Shown here in pieces: positions 15,219 through 23,803 of a stretch of DNA of 37,103 nucleotides. The notes below the pieces were generated by a model. That model was not told the DNA's origin. It did not search any database and saw only the letters and a list, made by a program, of their open reading frames with translations. Numbering within the stretch: the first letter of the stretch is position 1; each line of letters begins with the position of its first letter. The position numbers and the translations under genes are program-made. The DNA comes from Deltaproteobacteria bacterium CG03_land_8_20_14_0_80_45_14 (GTDB lineage Bacteria; Desulfobacterota; BSN033; UBA1163): contig PEUO01000179.1 of NCBI GenBank assembly GCA_002780715.1, positions 1 to 37,103 on the forward strand, read 5' to 3'.

Positions 15219-16013
15219 CTATTGTCCTTTGTACTTCGCTGGACGTTTTTCGAGGAAAGCTGTGATCCCCTCACGAGCATCTGCGGTGCGCGCGCTATTG
15301 GCAATCGCCTGGCTTTCGTTCTCCATCTGGGTCTCCAATGTTTCAGTCCAGCCGCTATGCAATAACCGCTTCGATACCCCGTAGGCTCGCGTCGGGCCAG
15401 TGGCAAGCTGGACAGCAATGGCCCTCGCCTGCGCAAGTAATTCATTGTCTGGCACTACGCGGGTGATGAGGCCCCACTGCAGCGCCTCTTGGGCAGAGAA
15501 CATGCGATTGGTAAGCGTCAACTCCAACGCGCGCTTGAGACCAATGATGCGGGGCAGAAAATAGGTTGCAGAGCCATCCGGCGTCAAACCGGCTCGCGTA
15601 TACGCTACCATGAACCGGGCTGTCTCAGCCGCAACGACAATATCACAGGCAATGGCGATGCTCATTCCAGCCCCTGCCACGGCTCCTTGGACCGCTGCCA
15701 CCACCGGCGCGTCCATCCGTGTCAACCGAGAAATAGCGGCATGGAGGTAGGTGGTGATCTCCTTAACGTAATACGGTAATTGATTGCCCTTGGCAGAGAA
15801 GTCCTTTAAGTCTCCACCGCCAGAGAACATCCTACCCGCTCCAGTGATCAACACCGCCCGAATCTCAGGATCTTCATCACAACGCAACGCGGCGTGCATC
15901 AGATCCTTGCCCATTTCTTCGTTGATCGAGTTGGCTGCCTCTGGACGGTTAAGCATGATGTGAGCTACGTTGTCGCGAACGTCGAACAGAAGGGTTTTAA
16001 ATTCCATCTTCAT
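15219..16013 (-). CDS. enoyl-CoA hydratase/isomerase family protein, 264 aa
   Basis: Crotonase fold with the usual oxyanion-hole segments: GRMFSGGGDLKDFS and VQGAVAGAGMSIAIACDI. At the position of the second catalytic Glu of classical hydratases it has GLTPDGSATYFLPRIIG, with Asp and Ser in the pocket, which is closer to PaaG-type isomerases than to crotonase. Length is typical. AGGAGG lies five bases before the ATG at 16013. The gene is visibly GC-richer in third positions than its neighbours (frequent GCG, CGC and CTG), a sign of a different origin. Substrate unknown; aromatic or fatty acyl-CoA metabolism is likely. Confidence 0.9.
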   Translation of the reverse strand: MKMEFKTLLFDVRDNVAHIMLNRPEAANSINEEMGKDLMHAALRCDEDPEIRAVLITGAGRMFSGGGDLKDFSAKGNQLPYYVKEITTYLHAAISRLTRMDAPVVAAVQGAVAGAGMSIAIACDIVVAAETARFMVAYTRAGLTPDGSATYFLPRIIGLKRALELTLTNRMFSAQEALQWGLITRVVPDNELLAQARAIAVQLATGPTRAYGVSKRLLHSGWTETLETQMENESQAIANSARTADAREGITAFLEKRPAKYKGQ

Positions 16014-16045
16014 GAATCCTCCTTATAATTTTGGAACAGTTTAAG

Positions 16046-16104
16046 AGAGTTCTGAAAAACCGCCACAAGCTCTCGAAGAGATTTCTGGGCTTTTTCAGAA
16101 ATCT
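16046..16104. repeat. dispersed hairpin repeat, copy 1 (TTCTGAAAAA...TTTTTCAGAA)
   Basis: Arms TTCTGAAAAA and TTTTTCAGAA enclose a nested CTCTCGAAGAG palindrome and ATTTCTG. A second copy at 30964-31020 shares the blocks TCTGAAAAA, CTCTCGAAGAGATTTCTG and CTTTTTCAGAA. This copy lies between the enoyl-CoA hydratase start and the stop of the TIGR04076 gene. Confidence 0.75.
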
Positions 16105-16116
16105 CTTTTAAATACC

Positions 16117-16404
16117 CTACTCTTTTATCCTTCGGAGTTCCATCACCACGGGATTAAATGGATCGGGGCAGACAATGGTGGTTTTATTTCGATCTTCTTC
16201 CCAAGGGTATTCTCCTCCATGCCGGAGCACCCGCCATGAAGGAAAGATGACATGAAAAGCAGCGGGACAAATGGCCCGAGGGTCCCCGGACAGCCCTAAC
16301 AGAAAGTCCTTACTCAGATCAAATTCCTGTCCCACATAATGGCCAGCCGCACAGGTCCCTTTCACGGAAACAATCTTTAAGATCACCCTCTCTGGATTTG
16401 CCAT
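16117..16404 (-). CDS. TIGR04076 family protein, 95 aa
   Basis: A small protein with the family hallmarks: KIVSVKGTCAAGHYVGQEF near the N-terminus, ICPAAFHVIFPSWRVLRHGG, and YPWEEDRNKTTIVCPDPFNP near the C-terminus. Three conserved cysteines (in TCAAGH, ICPAA and VCPDP) suggest a metal or redox role, but the family has no established function that I know. The start is moved to the ATG at 16404 (MANPERVIL), which has GGAGG seven bases upstream. It is on the same strand as the hydratase, separated by a hairpin repeat. Confidence 0.8.
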   Translation of the reverse strand: MANPERVILKIVSVKGTCAAGHYVGQEFDLSKDFLLGLSGDPRAICPAAFHVIFPSWRVLRHGGEYPWEEDRNKTTIVCPDPFNPVVMELRRIKE

Positions 16405-16726
16405 GAATGAGCCTCCTTCCAATCCGTTATTTTCTTCTGTCTACAATGGATTATTAATAGAAATTGAGCCACTGTCAACCCTTCGACTCACTCAGGGTTG
16501 ACCCTGCACTTCGATAAACTCAGTGTCCTGAACCTGTCGAAGGAAGCTGCATGATTGAGTCCGTCGAGAGCCTCCGGATCGAGCGATTTGTCAAAGTCTC
16601 CGCTAAGAAGTTAGTGCGGTCGAATGGGTCAATCCGAATTTGGAATCATGACGGTTTCGAGAGTGAGGCATTTCAAAACCCTTTACAAAGAAGGGTCAAT
16701 AAAATTAAAATAGATTGAGACGAGAT
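16405..16726. other. intergenic stretch holding an inverted repeat, no gene seen
   Basis: A 322-base gap between divergent genes. It contains a CTTCGAC/GTCGAAG inverted repeat (16481-16542) with a nested CAGGGTTGACCCTG palindrome, of the type common in bacterial intergenic repeats. Promoters for the two flanking genes must lie here, but none is convincing. No coding frame with a ribosome-binding site was found. Confidence 0.5.
16481..16542. repeat. CTTCGAC/GTCGAAG palindromic repeat
   Basis: Outer arms CTTCGAC (16481-16487) and GTCGAAG (16536-16542), an inner CTCAGG/CCTGA pairing, and a small CAGGGTTGACCCTG hairpin (16493-16506). A REP-like intergenic repeat. Confidence 0.6.
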
Positions 16727-17911
16727 ATGGCGACGCAGAAGATATTAACCCGAGATTTTGTTCTCAGTTTCTTCGCTCAATTTGCCTTCTCATCTGTGTT
16801 CTCCATTCTGATACCAACCATTCCAATCTACCTTTCAAAAATGGGAGCCAGGGAGGCAGAGATTGGTGTTCTGGTCGGAGCGCTCAGTGTCTCCTCTTTA
16901 GTCCTCAGGCCTCTTATTGGAAGAGCCCTTCTAAAAATCCCTGAAAAAAACTTCATGATCGCTGGAGCCATCTTCTATGCCTTATCCTCCATCGCCTATC
17001 TCTTTGCCCCTCCTTTCTGGCCCCTTTTGGCCGTAAGGGTCTTTCAAGGGATCGGATTGGCCCTCTTCTCAACCGCCTCTTTCACATTGGTTGCCAATAT
17101 TACTCCTGAAACCCATCGTGGCCAAATCATCAGTTACTTTTATTTATCTATCAATTTCGCTTTTGCTCTGGCCCCCTACTTCGGAATGGTCCTCATAAAC
17201 CAGTTTAATTTCCCCTTTAACTTTAAGGTCCTTTTCCTAATCTGCACCGGTTTGTCTTTATGCTGCCTATTCATCACTCTCAAATTGAAGAAAATGCCAG
17301 GCCTTCCATTGGCAAATCTATCTTCGCAGAAACAACCCTTCTTGAGTCGGGAAGCGCTTCCCCCAGCCATCATTGCTTTCTTAATCACCATTACCTGGGG
17401 GGCTCTGACAGCCTTTTTCCCTCTGTACGCCCTGAGTCAGGGAGTTGACAACCCCGGCCTTTTCTTCGCTGCCTTTGCTATCACGCTCATTTTAGTCCGT
17501 AGTTTGGGTGGAAAGATATTGGATATCTATGCCAGAGAAAAGGTGATTTTACCCTGTCTCTTCAATCTTATTATTTCAACGGCCATTCTCGCCTTCTCCA
17601 CCACCTTAACGATGTTTATTCTTGTTGCAGTCATATGGGGAATGGGAACTGCCTTTCTCTATCCTGCCTTGGTGGCTTATACTATTGACCGTGCGGGTTC
17701 CTCTCGAGGACCAGCTATGGGAACCTTTACAGCGCTTACTGACTTAGGGGCAGGCATGGGATCCGTGATTATGGGCATTATCCTTCAGTTGACCAACTAT
17801 CCCTTCATGTTTTTCTGCTTAGCTCTCACGGGCGTCATCAATCTCTTGTATTTCTATTTTGCTGTTAGAAAAAAACCTCAAGGCCTCCTCTCCCCGGCGG
17901 GGAGGAGATAA
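16727..17911 (+). CDS. MFS transporter, 394 aa
   Basis: Twelve-helix major facilitator protein. The helix 2-3 loop is RPLIGRALLKIPEK, a degenerate form of the family signature, and the helix-5 region carries the GIGLALFSTASFTLVANITP motif typical of drug/H+ antiporter-like MFS members. A central loop (KLKKMPGLPLANLSSQKQP) joins the halves. The ATG at 16727 (MATQKILTRD) is chosen over an in-frame TTG four codons earlier; neither has a strong ribosome-binding site. The last codons lie in a C/G-rich hairpin (CTCCTCTCCCC...GGGGAGGAG, 17885-17909). The zinc-ribbon gene follows at once on the same strand. Substrate unknown. Confidence 0.88.
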   Translation: MATQKILTRDFVLSFFAQFAFSSVFSILIPTIPIYLSKMGAREAEIGVLVGALSVSSLVLRPLIGRALLKIPEKNFMIAGAIFYALSSIAYLFAPPFWPLLAVRVFQGIGLALFSTASFTLVANITPETHRGQIISYFYLSINFAFALAPYFGMVLINQFNFPFNFKVLFLICTGLSLCCLFITLKLKKMPGLPLANLSSQKQPFLSREALPPAIIAFLITITWGALTAFFPLYALSQGVDNPGLFFAAFAITLILVRSLGGKILDIYAREKVILPCLFNLIISTAILAFSTTLTMFILVAVIWGMGTAFLYPALVAYTIDRAGSSRGPAMGTFTALTDLGAGMGSVIMGIILQLTNYPFMFFCLALTGVINLLYFYFAVRKKPQGLLSPAGRR

Positions 17912-17927
17912 AGGAGGAGGGAACGAT

Positions 17928-18278
17928 ATGCCAATCTACGAGTATCGTTGTGATGATTGTGGGAAGATCTCTGAATTTCTTTTGATCAAAACCGATGAGA
18001 CCTTTACCCCACAATGCAAACGATGTAAAAGTAAAAAGATGTCCCGCGTCCTCTCGAGGGTGAGGGTGATCCTTTCGGAAGAAAGCAGAATGGAAAGCTT
18101 GGCTGACCCATCGAAATGGGGCGGATTGGACGAGAAGGATCCGAAGAGCATGGCCAAATGGATGAAACGGATGGGCAAGGAACTTGGGGAAGATATGGGT
18201 GAAGATGTAGACCAGATGGTGGATGAGGCCGTGGAAGAAGAGAGGGCCTCGAAGTCAGACGAAACCTTGGAAGATTAG
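17928..18278 (+). CDS. FmdB-type zinc-ribbon regulatory protein, 116 aa
   Basis: Begins MPIYEYRCDDCGK, the hallmark of the FmdB/CxxC_CxxC_SSSS family, with the second pair CKRC at about residue 36. This N-terminal zinc ribbon covers about 45 residues; the rest is acidic and helical (GKELGEDMGEDVDQMVDEAV). AAGGAGGAGG lies a few bases before the ATG at 17928; upstream codons belong to the MFS gene end. It overlaps the convergent M20 gene by four bases. Members are proposed transcription-related regulators; the target is unknown. Confidence 0.85.
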   Translation: MPIYEYRCDDCGKISEFLLIKTDETFTPQCKRCKSKKMSRVLSRVRVILSEESRMESLADPSKWGGLDEKDPKSMAKWMKRMGKELGEDMGEDVDQMVDEAVEEERASKSDETLED

Positions 18279-19555
18279 AAATTCAAAAATTCGAGGGCGC
18301 TGGCGGCATAGATTTTTGCCGTCAGCTCAAGGTCCTCAACAGAAACCCATTCGTCCTTTTGATGGGGAATCATCCATTCCCCCGCACCGATAGTCACAAT
18401 AGGAATTCCCGCCCAGGCAGATAAAAAGGTGCCGTCTGTCGCGCCGAGGACACCCCCGTAAGCAGGTCCCTTTCCTGTCATGGATCGAATCGCTTTCGAG
18501 ACAGCTTGGACAATCCGCTCCTCTTGAGAGGTTTTGGTCCAAGGCCGATCTTCAAACACATCGAGTGTTGACTGAAACGATATTCCTTTAGAGAGACCCT
18601 TTTCAAGCGTCTCTCTCATTTCTTTTAAAGGACCGGAATCGAGACTGGCATTGACCGATCTCTCTTCCTCCTTGACAATATCCTCTATCTGCTTCTTCAA
18701 AGCTTCATGAGACTGACCTGGAACTGTTCGGATGTCGAGTAATGCCCTGCACTGATAAGGGACGACATTGAGTTGGGGTTCCCCTTTCACGGGCGCCTGA
18801 AGCACAGTGGGAGTGATGCTCGGATATCCCAAAAAGGTGTTCTTTCCCAATCTTTCAATCTCTTCTTCCTCCAATTGCCTAAGTTTTTCCAGGATCGATA
18901 TCATGGGAGGGATGGGATTGAGACCGGCTAAAGGCATGGCCCCATGGCTCATCTTTCCGCTCGTGATCAATTCAGCCCGGAGGGCTCCTTTCTGCGTAAT
19001 GCAGAGATGATTATCCACGGGCTCACAGATAATCGCCGCATTGACATCATTGGCCCATCCCTGACGGATGAAATGTTTTACCCCGCTCATCATCCCTTCT
19101 TCATCAACCAGGATGCCTAAAAGAATCCTCCCCTTGAAAGGAATGCCTGATTGACTAATCGTCTGGACAGCTTTTATGGCAGCGGCTAAATTTCCCTTGG
19201 TGTCACAGGCCCCTCTTCCATAAATTCGATTCCCCACTAACTTTCCTTCATAGGGGCCATATTTCCATTCGGAGGCATCGCCTTCAGTGACCACATCGGT
19301 ATGGCATTCAAACATCAGGCAGGGCCCATTACTTTCGCCCTGAAGTACCGCGATGATATTTGGAGAACCAGGTTCCACTTCCTCGATGACCACATCGAGT
19401 CCCATCTCCTCCAGAAGATGGGAGAGGAAATAGGCTACCTTCTCCTCATTATTCCCATCCTTTTGGCTTCTGACGCTTGGAATTCGGATCAAATCCTGTG
19501 TAAGTTTGATCAATTCATCTTTCTTAACTTCTCTCAATGATCGTTCGATCTTCAA
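18275..19555 (-). CDS. M20-family deacylase (ArgE/DapE-like), 426 aa
   Basis: Zinc-dependent amidohydrolase of the acetylornithine deacetylase/succinyl-diaminopimelate desuccinylase group. Metal-site motifs occur in order: MFECHTDVV, YGRGACDTKGNLAA, VDEEGMMSG with the catalytic Glu, a Glu in ICEPVDNH, and a C-terminal GATDGTFLS block; the final metal His is in MIPHQKDEW. A dimerisation or lid domain covers about residues 190-310. The start is a TTG at 19555 with AAGGA seven bases upstream, as no ATG fits better. It follows the class III aminotransferase on the same strand, so both may serve amino-acid turnover. Substrate not determined. Confidence 0.88.
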   Translation of the reverse strand: MKIERSLREVKKDELIKLTQDLIRIPSVRSQKDGNNEEKVAYFLSHLLEEMGLDVVIEEVEPGSPNIIAVLQGESNGPCLMFECHTDVVTEGDASEWKYGPYEGKLVGNRIYGRGACDTKGNLAAAIKAVQTISQSGIPFKGRILLGILVDEEGMMSGVKHFIRQGWANDVNAAIICEPVDNHLCITQKGALRAELITSGKMSHGAMPLAGLNPIPPMISILEKLRQLEEEEIERLGKNTFLGYPSITPTVLQAPVKGEPQLNVVPYQCRALLDIRTVPGQSHEALKKQIEDIVKEEERSVNASLDSGPLKEMRETLEKGLSKGISFQSTLDVFEDRPWTKTSQEERIVQAVSKAIRSMTGKGPAYGGVLGATDGTFLSAWAGIPIVTIGAGEWMIPHQKDEWVSVEDLELTAKIYAASALEFLNF

Positions 19556-19652
19556 TTTTTTTCCTTAATATTTATACTCCGCAATCCGAAATCCACATTC
19601 TACAATGACCTAATGATTGGCTTTGAGAGCCTACCTAAATCCTTATGAATTG

Positions 19653-20948
19653 TCAAACTGCGCGAGAGGCCTGAATTTTTTCAAAGGCTCGATCCATGAT
19701 TTGAATGGCTTGATCAATCTCCCCCTTCTCAACAGTTAACGGAGGTGTGATCCGGATGACATTTCCATAGAGGCCGCCCTTTCCAATGAGGAGCCCCTGT
19801 TCTTTTGTGCTTTCGAAGATCTCAGCGACGAAATCTGGCGCGGGTTCCTTCTTCACCTTCACAATCTCCATGCCTTGGATCAAACCCATCCCGCGAACTT
19901 CACCGATCGCTCGATATTTTTCCTTCAACCCGTTTAACCGCTCTCTTAAATACATACCCATCTTCTCGGCATTCTGGACAAGTTTCCTTTTCTCGATGAC
20001 TTCGATAGTCGCAAGGATAGCCGTGGCAGTGACTGGATTTCCACCAAAGGTGGAGAGGTGTGATCCTTTGAGGGAATCTCCTACCTCAGGGGTGGCAATC
20101 GTGATACCGAGAGGAGCGCCGTTGGCTGCTCCTTTAGCCATCACCATGATGTCGGGCTCCACTTCCCAGTGTTCGATCCCGAACATCTTTCCTCCTGTCC
20201 TTCCCCAACCTGTTTGAACCTCATCACAGATGAAGAGCCCTCCATATTTTTTTACGATGGAGACGACTTCTTTGAAGTACTCCTTCGGCGGGGTAATAAA
20301 TCCTCCAACGCCCTGGATGGGTTCAGCGATAAAGGCAGCGGGATGTCCGGAAGTGGTGGTCTCGATCAATTCTTTCACATCCTTCGCGCAATCGAGATCG
20401 CAGTGTGGATACTCCTTTCCAAAGGCACATCGAAAGCAGTAGGCGTTGTGAGCGTGTTTGATACCAGGGACGAGGCTTTCGGCAAGACGATAATTACCGT
20501 GACCCGTGATATTCATAGTCAGAAGAGTTCCTCCGCTATAACAATAACGAAGGGCGATGATCTCATGGCTTTTTGTATAAAGTTGTGCCAAGAGAATGGC
20601 TGTCTCGATAGCTTCTGATCCACTATTAGTGAAGAAGGATTTTTGTAACTTGCCAGGGGTGATCTGGGCCATTTTTTCAGCAAGGGAAACCATTGGGATA
20701 TTGGGGTAGAGGGTTGAAGTATGCTGTAACCTTCTCATCTGTTCACATGTCTTGTTAGTGATCTCATCATCGCAATGACCGACACTGATGGTGACAATGC
20801 CTCCAAAAAAATCGAGATATTCCTTCCCATCAATGTCGTAGACATACTTCCCTTTTCCCCGATCCAGGACAAGGGGCTCTTTGTAATAGGTGGCCACACA
20901 GGGCACTAAATATTTTTTATGTTTCTCATAAACTTCTTTCTTGTCCAT
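19653..20948 (-). CDS. class III PLP aminotransferase (AGXT2-like), 431 aa
   Basis: Fold type I aminotransferase. Visible motifs: FTNSGSEAIETA for phosphate contact, the FICDEVQTGWGRTG block with the PLP-ring Asp, VMAKGAANGAPLG with the Schiff-base Lys, and HLSTFGGNPVTATA. It also carries a Cys-rich insert, YCFRCAFGKEYPHCDLDC, four cysteines that could bind a metal; the paralogue at 31723 has the same insert. The start is the ATG at 20948 (MDKKEVYEK), with GGAGG eight bases upstream. Alanine-glyoxylate or beta-amino-acid transaminase activity is the best guess. It lies upstream of the M20 gene. Confidence 0.9.
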   Translation of the reverse strand: MDKKEVYEKHKKYLVPCVATYYKEPLVLDRGKGKYVYDIDGKEYLDFFGGIVTISVGHCDDEITNKTCEQMRRLQHTSTLYPNIPMVSLAEKMAQITPGKLQKSFFTNSGSEAIETAILLAQLYTKSHEIIALRYCYSGGTLLTMNITGHGNYRLAESLVPGIKHAHNAYCFRCAFGKEYPHCDLDCAKDVKELIETTTSGHPAAFIAEPIQGVGGFITPPKEYFKEVVSIVKKYGGLFICDEVQTGWGRTGGKMFGIEHWEVEPDIMVMAKGAANGAPLGITIATPEVGDSLKGSHLSTFGGNPVTATAILATIEVIEKRKLVQNAEKMGMYLRERLNGLKEKYRAIGEVRGMGLIQGMEIVKVKKEPAPDFVAEIFESTKEQGLLIGKGGLYGNVIRITPPLTVEKGEIDQAIQIMDRAFEKIQASRAV

Positions 20949-20990
20949 GGAAATTGCCTCCGATAATAATTGGTGCGCCCTCATTTATTG

Positions 20991-21009
20991 CCTGCCTGCG
21001 GTAGGCAGG
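20991..21009. repeat. CCTGCCTGCGGTAGGCAGG hairpin
   Basis: A short near-perfect stem-loop upstream of the aminotransferase gene, of the GCCTGCC...GGCAGG type that is common as an intergenic repeat. Too short to assign further. Confidence 0.6.
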
Positions 21010-21148
21010 GGGGCGATAAAAGATCGTCATTAGTAAATGCCAACGCCACCTCTGACCCGCTTGGGTGCGATGAAGATTATAGTCGATAACTCTTGTTTAA
21101 TAAAGGGCCTTTCCCCCTACAATATTCCTTGCTCCTTTTCTCCATTCT

Positions 21149-21224
21149 GTCATTCCCGTGGAAACGGGAATCCAGATATAGGTTTCACATAAACATATAG
21201 ATTCCTGCTTCCGCAGGAATGAAA
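21149..21224. repeat. paired stem-loops ATTCCCG...CGGGAAT and ATTCCTG...CAGGAAT
   Basis: Two hairpins, ATTCCCGTGGAAACGGGAAT (21152-21171) and ATTCCTGCTTCCGCAGGAAT (21201-21220), are arranged as in widespread TCATTCCCG-type bacterial repeats; a related hairpin lies at 30690-30709. It lies just downstream of the DUF1445 gene on the minus strand. Confidence 0.75.
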
Positions 21225-21251
21225 AAGATGGGTGTTTCCTCTAAGAATGAA

Positions 21252-22043
21252 TCAGAGAACAGCTAGCTCTTCATTCAGTAGATCTGAGATAAACATATGG
21301 CCGGGTGCATGAGTGATACAGAGGTCAGGTCTGGCCTTCGTCACAACAGCCTGCGGAGTCACGCCGCAAGCCCAGAATACCGGGGTCTCTCCCTTCTTAA
21401 TCGTCACCGGATCTCCGAAATCAGGCTTTCTGAGATCTTTAATTCCAATCGTTGTGGGATCACCGATATGAATGGGCGCTCCATGAACAAAAGCATAGCG
21501 AGAGGTTATCTGAACAGTTCGAGTAACTTGTTCTGACGGAATGGGTCTCATGGTGACAACCATTGGTCCATGAAAGATTCCAGCGGGTTTGCAGGAAATG
21601 GAGGTAATGAACATCGGAACATTTTTATTCTCTTCGATATGGCGGATAGGAATGTTTGCCCGAAGTAAAGCCTCTTCAAAAGAAAAACTGCAACCTAAAA
21701 GAAAGCTGACGAAGTTTTTTTCCCAGAGGCTCCTGATCTCTTTTACAGCCCTTCCTAACTTCCCCTTTCGGTAAATGTTATAAAGCGGAATATCCGTTCT
21801 CATATCGGCATCCAAAGACAAAAACTTCGTCCCGAATTCCCCTGGTTCTAATACTTCAAGCAGAGGACAGGGTTTTGGATTTCTCTGACAGAAGAGGAGA
21901 AAATCAAAAGCGTATTTCTGAGGGAGGATGACCAGATTGGCCTGAGCATAACCCATAGCCAACCCTGCCGTGGGTTTATCCCATTTCCTTCTTCGAATGA
22001 TGGCTCGGATTTCTCCGGGATTGAGTTGATGGATGTCTTTCAT
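21252..22043 (-). CDS. DUF1445 putative hydro-lyase / D-glutamate cyclase-like, 263 aa
   Basis: Matches the DUF1445 family: MGYAQANLVILPQKYAFDFLLFCQRNP near the start, DIPLYNIYRKG, FLLGCSFSFEEALL, GPMVVTMRPIP and the C-terminal FWACGVTPQAVV with ITHAPGHMFISDL. Length is the usual 260-270 residues. The family includes mitochondrial D-glutamate cyclase and bacterial proteins of unknown substrate. No clear ribosome-binding site precedes the ATG. The GNAT gene lies upstream, 69 bases away, on the same strand. Confidence 0.85.
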   Translation of the reverse strand: MKDIHQLNPGEIRAIIRRRKWDKPTAGLAMGYAQANLVILPQKYAFDFLLFCQRNPKPCPLLEVLEPGEFGTKFLSLDADMRTDIPLYNIYRKGKLGRAVKEIRSLWEKNFVSFLLGCSFSFEEALLRANIPIRHIEENKNVPMFITSISCKPAGIFHGPMVVTMRPIPSEQVTRTVQITSRYAFVHGAPIHIGDPTTIGIKDLRKPDFGDPVTIKKGETPVFWACGVTPQAVVTKARPDLCITHAPGHMFISDLLNEELAVL

Positions 22044-22112
22044 GATAGTTTTAATAATCTATTTTATGCCCAGTCGCAATCTTTCGTGACGTTATTTTTT
22101 CCGAGAGGATCG

Positions 22113-22607
22113 TCAGAGGATAAGCTCGAACCTTTGCTCAGTGACGGTTCTTCCCCATTGGTTGCCTTCACGTTCCTCGCAAAGTTTGAACCCACATTCT
22201 TCATAAAGATGGCGCGCTGGATCGAGACCCGTAAAAGTCCAAAGATATACTCGGCCAAACTTCTTCTTTCGGCAAAATTCGACGGCTTCTTCAAGCAACA
22301 TCTTTCCAACGCCATGTCCTTGGCTCTGCGGCGCCACAATGAACCATCTCAGGTGGGCCCCTTGGCTATCGTGATTGACCCCATCGATGGCAATCGAGCC
22401 TACAATTTTTTCTTCTACATTGGCTACCCAAAACCCGTCATGCTCTTCGTTAAAGCGTCGCAGAAACTCTGAAAGCTCAGTGGCCACTTTGGATTCGAAG
22501 AAAAGATGAAAACCCCAATGCTGGTAGTAATACCTCGCATGAAGTTCAGCAATTCGACCGATGGCGCCAGGAATATATCCGGACAGCTTTAAGTCATTCA
22601 TGGTCAT
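22113..22607 (-). CDS. GNAT-family N-acetyltransferase, 164 aa
   Basis: Acetyl-CoA-dependent acyltransferase. The core shows strand beta4 (HLRWFIVAPQSQGHGVGKML), where Q-x-x-G-x-G/K is the acetyl-CoA pyrophosphate loop, followed by LLEEAVEFCRKKKFGRVYLWTF and the LYEECGFKLCEE end motif. The frame is complete and of standard length. The start could be either of two near ATGs (22607 or 22601); no ribosome-binding site helps. Substrate unknown. Confidence 0.85.
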   Translation of the reverse strand: MTMNDLKLSGYIPGAIGRIAELHARYYYQHWGFHLFFESKVATELSEFLRRFNEEHDGFWVANVEEKIVGSIAIDGVNHDSQGAHLRWFIVAPQSQGHGVGKMLLEEAVEFCRKKKFGRVYLWTFTGLDPARHLYEECGFKLCEEREGNQWGRTVTEQRFELIL

Positions 22608-22670
22608 TAAAAACTTTCGTGAGCTAATTAGCCAGGGATATGGATATCAACAATCTTGCCTGTTTCTAAC

Positions 22671-23729
22671 TTATTCTGGAAGCAGTTTCTTTCCGTTCAA
22701 CGGTTCAATTTGTACCAGCCGAATGCGGGCGTGCTGAATGGCCTCATGCAGTTTCTTCTGCAATAATTTGCGCGGCAATACCTTAGTCCAGTAAGAAGCT
22801 ACCCGAATAGCTCCTTTTTCAAGCTCCATGAGTTCAATGGTTTCACGTTTCTTTCCAGCACAAAGAATCAGGCCGATGGGTGATTCCTCTTCCGGCTGTT
22901 TTTCGTATCTCGCCAGCCAGCGCAGATAGAACTCCATCTGGCCCTTGTCGCCGGGCTGAAAGTCTCTCAACTTCAGATCTATCGCTACCAACCGACGGAG
23001 ACCTCGATGGTAGAACAGCAGGTCAAGGTAATAATCATCGTTGTCTATCTGGATACGCTTCTGTCGGGCCACAAAGGTGAAGCCGACACCCAACTCCAGA
23101 ATAAAGTTTTCCATTTCCCGCATGATCGCATCCTCTACGTCCTTTTCAATGTAGCGATCTTTTAATCCGAGAAAATCGAGGAAATACGGATCACGGAAGA
23201 CCAGGTCGGGCGTAAGTTTGTCTTCGGTGCGAAGGGTATCAAGTTCTTCACGTATCACTTTCTCCGGCTTCTTGGACAGCGCTGTGCGTTCAAACAGCAT
23301 ACCGCCGATTTTCTTTTCGAGGGTGCGAGTGCTCCACCGTTCAATACGGCACATCTCGGCATAGAAGTCACGCTTGAGGGGGTCGTCGAGGTAGATGATC
23401 TGTTTGAAATGGGTCCAACTCAATTCTCTCCGCAGTGCGGAGACAATCTCTTCGTTGGGGAAAACCTCTACAAAACGAATCATGTGCCAGAGATTCTTTT
23501 CTGAGAATCCTTGACCAAACTCAGCAGCCAATTCTCTACTCGCTGCGGAGACAATCTGCTCCCCATATTCCGCTCGCTTCTCTTTCAGGACATCCTGCCG
23601 GATGCGTTTACCCACTCGCCAGTAAAGCAGCACCAGGGCGGAGTTGACCTGGCGAGCCACGTCTTGCCGCGCCGCTGCAATTAATTCTCGGAGATCCTTT
23701 AGCAGATCTTTAGAAGTGATTGGTTTCAT
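22671..23729 (-). CDS. DUF1016/YhcG-type PD-(D/E)xK nuclease protein B, 352 aa
   Basis: An N-terminal DUF1016 domain (about 1-170; ALVLLYWRVGKRIRQDVL, FSEKNLWHMIRFVEVFP, LSWTHFKQIIYLDDP) is joined to a C-terminal nuclease-like domain with DDYYLDLLFYHRGLRRLVAI followed by DLK, where Asp and Asp-x-Lys form the likely metal site. The protein is intact. It is the last gene in a run with RadC and a second DUF1016 protein (24483), whose N-terminal sequences differ clearly. Such proteins often sit inside type I restriction loci. Biochemical role unknown; nuclease activity is inferred. Confidence 0.88.
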   Translation of the reverse strand: MKPITSKDLLKDLRELIAAARQDVARQVNSALVLLYWRVGKRIRQDVLKEKRAEYGEQIVSAASRELAAEFGQGFSEKNLWHMIRFVEVFPNEEIVSALRRELSWTHFKQIIYLDDPLKRDFYAEMCRIERWSTRTLEKKIGGMLFERTALSKKPEKVIREELDTLRTEDKLTPDLVFRDPYFLDFLGLKDRYIEKDVEDAIMREMENFILELGVGFTFVARQKRIQIDNDDYYLDLLFYHRGLRRLVAIDLKLRDFQPGDKGQMEFYLRWLARYEKQPEEESPIGLILCAGKKRETIELMELEKGAIRVASYWTKVLPRKLLQKKLHEAIQHARIRLVQIEPLNGKKLLPE

Positions 23730-23803
23730 TCTTTTCTGTTCTGTGCCTGTTACATCTTTCTTACCATAGTTTATTCAACCCCATCCTTCAATTTGATCAT
23801 CAA

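Larger units (their letters stand above)
20949..21251. other. intergenic stretch holding two repeat types, no gene seen
   Basis: Holds a CCTGCCTGCGGTAGGCAGG hairpin (20991-21009) and a pair of stem-loops at 21149-21224, described separately. No coding frame or convincing promoter was seen in the rest. Confidence 0.5.
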
